Made by a program: the position numbers and the translations under genes. 5,555 bases of DNA. Source: Pseudomonadota bacterium (GTDB taxonomy: Bacteria; Pseudomonadota; Alphaproteobacteria; Rhizobiales; Beijerinckiaceae). Position 1 is the stretch's first letter. Every line of letters begins with the position of its first letter. The notes under the pieces are model-generated. The model did no database searches. It saw only the letters and a list, made by a program, of their open reading frames with translations, and was not told the DNA's origin. The stretch lies in contig JAKANG010000135.1 of the NCBI GenBank assembly GCA_021812505.1, positions 1 to 5,555 on the forward strand, read 5' to 3'. Below are positions 1 to 4,577 of the stretch, one piece after another.

Positions 1-254
1 AGGGTCTCGGCATAGGCGTCGAGCGGCTCCTGCCGTTTCGTCGCGCGGGTGTGGCAGCCGCAATAGGCGCACAGCTCGCGGCAATAGGGCACATGAAGAT
101 AAAGCGACAGGCGCGTCTCGGCCGGCAGCTCGGCGAGCCAGGCGGCGTAGAGCTCCGGCCCGACGGCCTCGGAAAAATGGGGCGCGGTCGGATAGCTGGT
201 GTATCGCGGCACCGCCTTTTCGGCGAGGACCAGATGTGACGAAAGTGCGCTCAT
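1..254 (-). CDS. hemN: Oxygen-independent coproporphyrinogen III dehydrogenase (HemN), N-terminal part
   Basis: This radical SAM enzyme carries out the oxidative decarboxylation of coproporphyrinogen III to protoporphyrinogen IX without oxygen, in the cytoplasm, late in heme synthesis. Only the first 84 codons lie in the window; the rest runs off the left edge. Two family signatures are visible: VPRYTSYPTAPHF at residues 15-27, and YLHVPYCRELCAYCGC at residues 52-67. The second carries the CxxxCxxCxC cluster motif (Cys58, 62, 65, 67) that binds the 4Fe-4S cluster and is typical of true HemN. The HemW paralogue lacks the fourth Cys. The ATG at 254 is preceded four bases upstream by an AGAAGG ribosome binding site (259-264), and its N-terminus has about the length expected before the PRYTSYPT motif. 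It is divergent from hemH, and an FNR-type box lies 33 bp upstream of the start codon, which suits a gene needed when oxygen is low. Identity is firm; regulation is inferred. Confidence 0.93.
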   Translation of the reverse strand, partial: MSALSSHLVLAEKAVPRYTSYPTAPHFSEAVGPELYAAWLAELPAETRLSLYLHVPYCRELCAYCGCHTRATKRQEPLDAYAET

Positions 255-287
255 GGGGCCTTCTGACACGTATAAGAACCGGCTACT

Positions 288-301
288 TTGACGCCGATCA
301 A
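288..301. promoter_or_regulatory. FNR/FixK/Anr-type operator in the hemN-hemH divergent region
   Basis: The 14-mer TTGACGCCGATCAA (TTGATCGGCGTCAA on the minus strand) matches nine of the ten fixed positions of the TTGAT-N4-ATCAA consensus bound by FNR, FnrL, FixK and Anr. It is in the 61-bp gap between divergent heme genes. Known hemN genes of alphaproteobacteria are commonly activated by this regulator family. Distance is a caveat: a class II site centred at -41.5 would put the hemN transcription start almost at its ATG. A TATACG hexamer (274 to 269, minus strand) would instead start transcription near 262. On the plus strand TATAAG at 271-276 resembles a -10 box for hemH. If it is one, the operator would fall just downstream of the hemH start site and could repress it. 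The box is seen; the direction of control is inferred. Confidence 0.65.
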
Positions 302-315
302 GTTCCGAGGTTTTG

Positions 316-1353
316 ATGTCTTTCGCGCCCTCCCACCATCCGCCGGTCGCCCATGGCAAGATCGGCGTGCTGCTCGTCAATCTCGGCACCCCGGAGGGGA
401 CGGGCTATTGGCCGATGCGCCGCTATCTTGCCGAATTTCTGTCCGACCGCCGGGTGATCGAGACGCCGCGCCCGTTCTGGCTGCCTTTGCTGCATCTGGT
501 CATTCTGATGACTCGGCCCGCGCGAAAAGGCAAGGATTATGCGGCGATCTGGAACAGGGAGCGCAATGAAGGGCCGCTGAAAACCGTGACCCGGTCCCAG
601 GCCGAAAAGCTCGCGCAAAAAATCGCCTCGGGCGAATTCGGGCCGGCGGGAGAAAAAATCGTGGTGGACTGGGCCATGCGCTATGGCTTGCCGTCCATGG
701 CCTCGCGCATCGCCGCGCTCCAGGTCCAGGGCTGCGACCGGCTTCTGGTCGTCCCGCTTTATCCGCAATATTGCGCCGCCACCAGCGCCACGGTCGCCGA
801 CCGCGCCTTCGACGCCCTGAAGGCAATGCGCTGGCAGCCGGCCCTGCGGATCGCCGCGCCCTTTTACGACCGCCCGACGTATATCGGGGCGGTCGCGGCC
901 GCGCTGCGACAGGGATTGAAGCGCCTCGATTTCACGCCGGACAGGATCGTCGTGTCCTGGCACGGGATTCCGCGGGACTATTTCGACAAGGGCGATCCCT
1001 ATTATTGCCATTGCGCCAAGACCACCCGGCTGCTCGGCGATGCGACCGGCTTGAGCGAAAAACTGCTGATGACCTTCCAGTCGCGCTTCGGGCCGAAGGA
1101 ATGGCTCAAGCCCTATACGATCGACACGGTGAAGGCGCTGCCGGCGCAGGGCGTGAAGAAGATCGCCGTGATCGCGCCGGGCTTTTTCGCGGATTGTCTG
1201 GAAACGCTGGAGGAGCTCGGCGTCGAGAACCGCCGCGCCTTTGTCGAGGCCGGCGGCGAGGATTTCGCTCTCTTGCCATGTCTGAACGATAGCGTCGGCG
1301 GAATGGACGTCATCGCCGACGTGGTTCGGACGGAGGTTTCGGGATGGATATGA
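316..1353 (+). CDS. hemH: Ferrochelatase (protoheme ferro-lyase)
   Basis: It inserts Fe2+ into protoporphyrin IX, the last step of the classical protoporphyrin route to heme. The 345-residue length is normal for the family. Visible motifs are KIGVLLVNLGTPEG (15-28), the MRYGLPSM segment (121-128), PLYPQYCAATSAT (147-159), VVSWHGIPRDYFDKGDPYY (212-230) with catalytic His216, the KTTRLL segment (235-240), and PGFFADCLETLEEL (288-301) with the conserved Glu296 that pairs with His216 in the active site. The ATG at 316 is chosen over the adjacent TTG at 313 because GAGG at 307-310 lies five bases before it. Oddities: Cys153 and Phe291 occupy positions where I recall Ser in most relatives. No Cys follows Cys322, so the C-terminal cysteine group of 2Fe-2S ferrochelatases is missing. 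It is divergent from hemN and overlaps cutA by 10 bp at the 3' end, suggesting an operon. Identity is firm. Confidence 0.96.
   Translation: MSFAPSHHPPVAHGKIGVLLVNLGTPEGTGYWPMRRYLAEFLSDRRVIETPRPFWLPLLHLVILMTRPARKGKDYAAIWNRERNEGPLKTVTRSQAEKLAQKIASGEFGPAGEKIVVDWAMRYGLPSMASRIAALQVQGCDRLLVVPLYPQYCAATSATVADRAFDALKAMRWQPALRIAAPFYDRPTYIGAVAAALRQGLKRLDFTPDRIVVSWHGIPRDYFDKGDPYYCHCAKTTRLLGDATGLSEKLLMTFQSRFGPKEWLKPYTIDTVKALPAQGVKKIAVIAPGFFADCLETLEELGVENRRAFVEAGGEDFALLPCLNDSVGGMDVIADVVRTEVSGWI
1332..1336 (+). promoter_or_regulatory. Ribosome binding site that decides the cutA start
   Basis: GGAGG inside the 3' end of hemH lies seven bases before the ATG at 1344 and 13 bases before the ATG at 1350. The second ATG would give a classical ATGA overlap with the hemH stop codon, but the spacing favours the first. 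The site being inside hemH supports translational coupling of the two genes. Confidence 0.7.
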
Positions 1354-1676
1354 GCGGTTTCTGCCTCGTGCAGACAACGATCGACGACGAGATCCGCGCC
1401 GAGGACATGGCCGAGGCTCTGGTTGAGCGGAAACTCGCCGCCTGCGTCCAGATCGCGCCGGTGAAAAGCCTTTATGTCTGGAAGGGCGCGCCAGCCAAGG
1501 AGAAGGAATATCTGCTCTCGGCCAAGGCGCGCCGGGAAGATTTCATCGCCATCGCCGCCGCGATCCGCGAAATGCACAGTTATGAAACGCCGGAAATCAT
1601 CGCGCTGCCGATCCTTGCCGGCGACCCGGCCTATCTGGATTGGGCTCTTCAGGCGACGGAGCGGGAGGCGGGCTGA
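1344..1676 (+). CDS. cutA: CutA1-family divalent-cation tolerance protein
   Basis: CutA1 is a small, very stable trimeric protein with a ferredoxin-like fold related to PII signalling proteins. It is linked to copper and other divalent-cation tolerance in E. coli, but its biochemical role is unsettled. The 110-residue length is typical. Family motifs are present in order: an N-terminal strand CLVQTTIDDE (7-16), LVERKLAACVQIAPVKSLYVWKG split across residues 26-48, EKEYLLSAKA (53-62), HSYETPEIIALPI (78-90) and a final YLDWA (97-101). Cys35 in the AACVQI segment is the conserved family cysteine. It starts within hemH, so it is probably co-transcribed and translationally coupled; this places a possible metal-handling protein with iron insertion into heme. 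Its last 80 bp are overlapped on the other strand by the HxlR-type gene. Identity is firm, function only at family level. Confidence 0.93.
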   Translation: MDMSGFCLVQTTIDDEIRAEDMAEALVERKLAACVQIAPVKSLYVWKGAPAKEKEYLLSAKARREDFIAIAAAIREMHSYETPEIIALPILAGDPAYLDWALQATEREAG

Positions 1677-2391
1677 TCGCTGGAGGTTCGGATTCCCGCC
1701 TCATCCCGCCGTCGACGGCGGGCGCGACATGGGCGAATATGCCGAGCTGCAGCCAGGATGGGAATTTTCTACGCAGACTGGTTTGACCATGCAGGTCGAT
1801 CGAACCGTCCTCGATCTTTTCCGCGAGGGGCAGGTCGCCGTTCCAGACCCGCGTCATGGTTCGGACGTCGGTCGTGATGAACAGGTCCACGTCATGTCCC
1901 GGGTCCGTCACGCAAAGCTCCACGCCGTCCGAAGACCCGAGGAGCCAGTAGGACGCTTTTTCCTGGGGCGCGTTGGTGAAGGCGAAGCACAGGCAAATCC
2001 GTTCCGGCGGAAGCTTCTCCACAGCGATGCGCCGTCGGATGTCCCACATCAGAAGGTCGGGGTCGAAATCATCGTCTTCCAGCCGGCCCCGCGCCCATCT
2101 TTGTCCCCAGACCCCGAGCAGTTCGACGACAGGCTTCAGCTCCCATCCGGCTGCCGTGAGCTGAAAGCCGCCCGTCGTCCCGACACGCTCGATGATGCCC
2201 TCGCTTTCCAGGAAACCCAGCCGCTTCGACAGAAGAGACGGCGAAATCCGCGGCACGCCATGATGGATCTCGTTGAACCGCGAGCCGCCGCAGATCAGCT
2301 CCCGCAGGATCAGCAGAGTCCATCGTTCGCCCACGACCTCGAGCGCCTTGGCGATGGAACAGAACTGCCCATAAGATTTCATGTCGGCCAT
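1597..2391 (-). CDS. HxlR-family winged-helix transcriptional regulator with C-terminal SCP2-like region
   Basis: The protein is 264 residues if it starts at the ATG at 2391 (261 from the in-frame ATG at 2382). Residues about 5-100 form the HxlR winged helix: KSYGQFCSIAKALEVVGERW (5-24) and the TLLILREL stretch (25-32), then FNEIHHGVPRISPSLLSKRL (39-58) and LESEGIIERV (61-70). Cys11 is at the N-terminal position used as a redox or electrophile sensor in HxlR members such as YodB and HypR. Residues about 120-220 resemble the SCP2-like C-terminal region of longer HxlR regulators (ITTDVRTMTRVWNGDLPLAE, 172-191). Recognisable homology ends near residue 224. The last 40 residues are Pro/Arg-rich, show lower GC at third codon positions, and are read antisense to cutA, so an ancestral stop may have been lost. 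Neither start has a clear ribosome binding site. It is divergent from a methyltransferase gene, its likely target. The ligand is unknown. Confidence 0.87.
   Translation of the reverse strand: MADMKSYGQFCSIAKALEVVGERWTLLILRELICGGSRFNEIHHGVPRISPSLLSKRLGFLESEGIIERVGTTGGFQLTAAGWELKPVVELLGVWGQRWARGRLEDDDFDPDLLMWDIRRRIAVEKLPPERICLCFAFTNAPQEKASYWLLGSSDGVELCVTDPGHDVDLFITTDVRTMTRVWNGDLPLAEKIEDGSIDLHGQTSLRRKFPSWLQLGIFAHVAPAVDGGMRRESEPPAISPPPAPSPEEPNPDRPGRRQGSAAR
1705..1722. terminator. Perfect 18-bp GC palindrome, possible bidirectional terminator after cutA
   Basis: CCCGCCGTCGACGGCGGG is its own reverse complement and would fold as a seven-pair GC stem with a TCGA loop in RNA from either strand. It begins 28 bases after the cutA stop codon, where a terminator for the hemH-cutA transcript is expected. 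No T-run follows on either strand, so a standard intrinsic terminator is not proven. It also lies within the hxlR reading frame, exactly where conserved protein sequence ends. Confidence 0.4.
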
Positions 2392-2422
2392 TGTGCCGCA
2401 TTTTGGCCGCCGGCGCACTACA

Positions 2423-2439
2423 GATTCAGGAGTGGAATC
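2423..2439. repeat. Short inverted repeat GATTC-N7-GAATC in the hxlR-methyltransferase gap
   Basis: Two five-base arms separated by seven bases lie 31 bp upstream of the hxlR ATG. The size suits a small dimeric regulator half-site pair, but arms this short arise often by chance. Recorded as the weaker of two operator candidates in this gap. Confidence 0.25.
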
Positions 2440-2466
2440 GTGGCTGGGGACGGCGTTAGCTTGCGC

Positions 2467-2490
2467 CCGGAAGTCCGCCGAGGCTTCCGG
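2467..2490. promoter_or_regulatory. Inverted repeat CCGGAAG-N10-CTTCCGG, candidate operator or leader hairpin
   Basis: Two perfect seven-base arms are separated by ten bases, with arm centres 17 bp apart. As RNA the pairing can extend by a T-G and a C-G pair to nine pairs closing a six-base loop. It lies 24 bp before the methyltransferase start codon and 12 bp before its ribosome binding site. It could be an operator for the divergent HxlR-type dimer or a structured leader. The repeat is directly seen; its role is inferred. I could not identify a convincing -35/-10 pair in this 123-bp gap on either strand. Confidence 0.45.
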
Positions 2491-2514
2491 CTCATCAGGA
2501 AAGGAGACCCAGCC

Positions 2515-3345
2515 ATGGGGTCGATAGAGCAGCAGGTCGCCGGGCATTATACGCACGGGACGCTGGAAAGCGCGATCCTCGCCGGCCTGGCCGCGCTCAG
2601 GAATGTGTCCGAGGCCACGGAGATCGATCAACTCGCCAGCGTGGACGAGTTCCATTTGGGCGGCCGCGCCGCGACGAGGGCCGTTGCCGAGCAACTGAGG
2701 CTTCGTCCGGGACTGAAGGTTCTGGATATTGGGTGCGGTCTGGGCGGAACCGCTCGTTTTCTCGCGAGCGCCCATGGCTGCGAGGTTGCGGGCGTGGATA
2801 TCACGCCGGAGTTTGTCGAGGTCGGCGAGAAGCTGAACCGCCATCTGGGCCTCGACGGACGCATCAGCCTCAAGGTCGCGAGCGCGCTCGCCACGCCCTA
2901 TGCAGAGTCGAGCTTCGACCGCGCCACCATGCTGCATGTCGGCATGAACATCGCCGACAAGGCGGCGCTCTTTTCCGAAATCGCGCGGGTGATGAAGCCG
3001 GGCGGCTTTCTGGTCGTCTATGACGTCATGCGAAGCGGCCGAGAGCCGCTGACCTATCCGGTCGCCTGGGCGAGCGATGAAACGACGTCCTTTGTCGGGT
3101 CGCCCACGGACTATCGCGAAGCCTTGGACGCCAGCGGGTTCGACGTTCTGGAGGAGACGGGCAAACGCGACTTCGCCCTGGAATTCTTCAGGGTTCTGAA
3201 GGCGCGTCTCGCCGCTGGAGGGCCGCCGCCGCTCGGCCTTCATATCGTCATGGGGAAGGATGCGCCGCAAAAGGTCGCGAACATGCATGCGGGTCTCGAG
3301 ACCGGCGCGATCACGCCGGTTCAGCTCCTGGCGCAGCGCCGATAG
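2515..3345 (+). CDS. Class I SAM-dependent methyltransferase (UbiE/small-molecule type), substrate unknown
   Basis: This 276-residue protein has one Rossmann-type methyltransferase domain. Motif I is VLDIGCGLGGTARFLA (69-84), which binds SAM. The acidic residue at the end of strand 2 is Asp95 in VAGVDIT (91-97). The motif IV region is FDRATMLHVGMNI (134-146), and the MKPGG loop (160-164) precedes FLVVYDV (165-171). An N-terminal helical segment (1-50) precedes the fold, and a C-terminal extension past about residue 220 follows it. This architecture is shared by many small-molecule methyltransferases (quinone, glycine/sarcosine, sterol-like). Nothing visible fixes the substrate, and no membrane segment is evident. 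The ATG at 2515 is supported by GGAG at 2503-2506, eight bases upstream. It is divergent from the HxlR regulator and convergent with galE 40 bp away, so it appears to be a single-gene unit. The class is firm, the function unknown. Confidence 0.9.
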   Translation: MGSIEQQVAGHYTHGTLESAILAGLAALRNVSEATEIDQLASVDEFHLGGRAATRAVAEQLRLRPGLKVLDIGCGLGGTARFLASAHGCEVAGVDITPEFVEVGEKLNRHLGLDGRISLKVASALATPYAESSFDRATMLHVGMNIADKAALFSEIARVMKPGGFLVVYDVMRSGREPLTYPVAWASDETTSFVGSPTDYREALDASGFDVLEETGKRDFALEFFRVLKARLAAGGPPPLGLHIVMGKDAPQKVANMHAGLETGAITPVQLLAQRR

Positions 3346-3351
3346 GCGGCC

Positions 3352-3368
3352 GGCGGCGCTGCGCCGCC
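3352..3368. terminator. GC hairpin between the methyltransferase gene and galE
   Basis: GGCGGCG-CTG-CGCCGCC forms a perfect seven-pair stem with a three-base loop, starting six bases after the methyltransferase TAG. It lies in the 40-bp gap between two convergent genes. It could end transcription from either side. No T-run follows on either strand, so intrinsic termination is unproven. Confidence 0.5.
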
Positions 3369-3385
3369 TGCGGGCGCGGCCCCCG

Positions 3386-4387
3386 TCAGGCCTCGGCCGC
3401 TTCCTTCTTTTCCGCCATGAGCTTCTTCTCCCAGGCGAGCGCCTGGCGGACAATCTCTTCCAGATTGTCGTGGATCGGCGTCCAGCCCAGCCATTCCCGG
3501 GCGCGCTCGTTGGCGGCGACGATGGCCGCGGGGTCGCCGGGACGCCGGCCCGAAATCTTGACCGGAAAATCGACGCCCGAGACCTTTTTCACCGTCTCGA
3601 TCACTTCCAGCACCGAATAGCCGCGCTTGTAGCCGCAGTTGCAGACGAGACTCTCGCCCCCCGCGCGCAAATGGCGCAGGGCGTCCATATGGGCGCGGAC
3701 GAGATCGGTGACCTGGATGTAATCGCGCAGGCAGGAGCCGTCGGGCGTGGGATAATCGGCGCCGAAGACCTCCATGCCGGGCCGCAGGCCGAGCGCCGCC
3801 TGGACGGCGACCTTGATCAGATGGGTGGCGTTGGGGGTGGACTGGCCGGTGCGGCCCTTCGGATCGGCGCCGGCGACGTTGAAATAGCGCAGCGCCACAT
3901 AGCGGAGGTCATGGGCGCGGGCGACGTCCTCCAGCATCCATTCGACCATCAGCTTCGAGCGGCCATAAGGCGAAACCGGTTTCAGGCTCTCGTCTTCCGT
4001 GACCGGATTCTGTTCGGGCTCGCCATAGACGGCGGCGGTGGAGGAAAAGATGAAATGCTTGACGCCGTTCTCGACCGCATTGGCGAGCAGGCTGCGGGCG
4101 GAGGCCGTGTTGTTCCGATAATAGCCGAGAGGGTCCGCGACCGATTCCGGCACCACGATCTTGGCGGCGAAATGGATGATGGACTGGATCTTGCGGCTGT
4201 TGATGAGATCCCTGACATGGGTCTCATCACCGAAATCGCCGATGACGAGTTCGGCCCGCGGCGGGACCGAGGCGCGCCGGCCCGTCGAGAGATTGTCGAG
4301 CACGACGACCTTTTCGCCGGCGTCGATCAGTTCATAGGCCATGTGCGAGCCGATATAGCCGGCGCCGCCGGTCACGAGAACGGTCAT
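3386..4387 (-). CDS. galE: UDP-glucose 4-epimerase
   Basis: GalE interconverts UDP-glucose and UDP-galactose using tightly bound NAD+, in the cytoplasm, for galactose use and for making lipopolysaccharide and exopolysaccharide. The 333-residue length is typical of the extended short-chain dehydrogenase/reductase family. Visible features are the NAD-binding TGGAGYIGSH (6-15) with Asp31 in VVLDNLSTG (28-36), HFAAKIVVPESV (72-83), FSSTAAVYG (114-122), the catalytic YGRSK (Tyr141, Lys145), RYFNVAGAD (167-175), and the substrate-binding DGSCLRDYIQVTD segment (216-228). RRPGDPA (281-287) is the usual C-terminal motif. The ATG at 4387 has AGGA (4394-4397) six bases upstream. It is divergent from galU across 190 bp, so enzymes for consecutive UDP-sugar steps share a control region. 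I saw no strong galE promoter; TTGATT with CGCAAT 17 bases downstream on the minus strand is a weak candidate. Identity is firm. Confidence 0.95.
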   Translation of the reverse strand: MTVLVTGGAGYIGSHMAYELIDAGEKVVVLDNLSTGRRASVPPRAELVIGDFGDETHVRDLINSRKIQSIIHFAAKIVVPESVADPLGYYRNNTASARSLLANAVENGVKHFIFSSTAAVYGEPEQNPVTEDESLKPVSPYGRSKLMVEWMLEDVARAHDLRYVALRYFNVAGADPKGRTGQSTPNATHLIKVAVQAALGLRPGMEVFGADYPTPDGSCLRDYIQVTDLVRAHMDALRHLRAGGESLVCNCGYKRGYSVLEVIETVKKVSGVDFPVKISGRRPGDPAAIVAANERAREWLGWTPIHDNLEEIVRQALAWEKKLMAEKKEAAEA

Positions 4388-4482
4388 CTTTCATCCTGCC
4401 GTTTCGGGAGTCTGCGCGCCCTCTTAACCCACAAATTGCGCCGAACGAAGGGACGAAAATCAAATAGACGAATTTTAACGGG

Positions 4483-4495
4483 TCTTGGCGCAAGA
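4483..4495. repeat. Small inverted repeat TCTTG-GCG-CAAGA over the putative galU -35 box
   Basis: Five-base arms with a three-base spacer overlap the TTGGCG hexamer proposed as the galU -35 element. A protein bound here could block or modulate galU transcription. Arms are short, so chance occurrence is possible. Confidence 0.25.
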
Positions 4496-4513
4496 AATCC
4501 TCCGGTGCTAAAA
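4485..4513 (+). promoter_or_regulatory. Putative sigma-70-type promoter for galU
   Basis: TTGGCG (4485-4490) is followed after exactly 17 bases by CTAAAA (4508-4513). A TG two bases earlier (4506-4507) also gives an extended -10 reading, TGC-TAAAAG. The predicted transcription start is near 4520, leaving a leader of roughly 58 bases before the galU ATG. The surrounding region is more AT-rich than the flanking genes. The match is by eye only. Confidence 0.45.
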
Positions 4514-4545
4514 GGCGCCGTCTCGTCACGAATTTCCGTCATTGC

Positions 4546-4574
4546 CCAAAAGCCAATCCTCCAAAAGCGAATCC
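4546..4574 (+). repeat. 15-bp tandem repeat directly before the galU start codon
   Basis: CCAAAAGCCAATCC (4546-4559) and CCAAAAGCGAATCC (4561-4574) differ at one base and repeat with a 15-base period. They fill the place where a ribosome binding site would normally be, and neither copy contains a purine-rich GGAG-like element. If translation began at the upstream TTG at 4542, the repeat would encode PKSQS and SKSES, but that start is not favoured. Confidence 0.75.
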
Positions 4575-4577
4575 ACC

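Noticed and set aside
929..1278. Possible 2Fe-2S cluster in ferrochelatase suggested by Cys153 and the CHC at residues 231-233.
   Set aside because: Cluster-bearing ferrochelatases use several C-terminal cysteines. Here no Cys follows Cys322, so the ligand set is incomplete.
298..1377. A 359-residue leftward open frame opposite hemH.
   Set aside because: It is the complement of a strongly conserved ferrochelatase gene, is rich in Arg and Gly, and shows no family motif.
1474..2514. The rightward open frame of the methyltransferase extends upstream to 1474, suggesting a much larger fused protein.
   Set aside because: The upstream portion is antisense to hxlR and out of frame with cutA, has no recognisable domain, and a good ribosome binding site precedes the ATG at 2515.
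2392..3453. The leftward open frame of hxlR continues upstream, in principle giving a 618-residue protein antisense to the methyltransferase.
   Set aside because: Homology to HxlR begins at the ATG near 2391. The upstream extension is low-complexity Arg-rich sequence opposite a well-supported gene with its own ribosome binding site, as expected for GC-rich antisense frames.
4384..4542. A 52-codon leftward ORF (ATG at 4542) whose TGA overlaps the galE ATG in an ATGA arrangement, encoding an Arg/Lys-rich peptide.
   Set aside because: The overlap with galE is suggestive of coupling, but only about half of its third positions are G or C, far below the real genes here. Rare AGA, AGG and CTA codons are frequent. 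The nearest GGAGG is 15 bases from the ATG, and the ORF lies across the putative galU promoter and leader. It looks like chance in an AT-rich gap.
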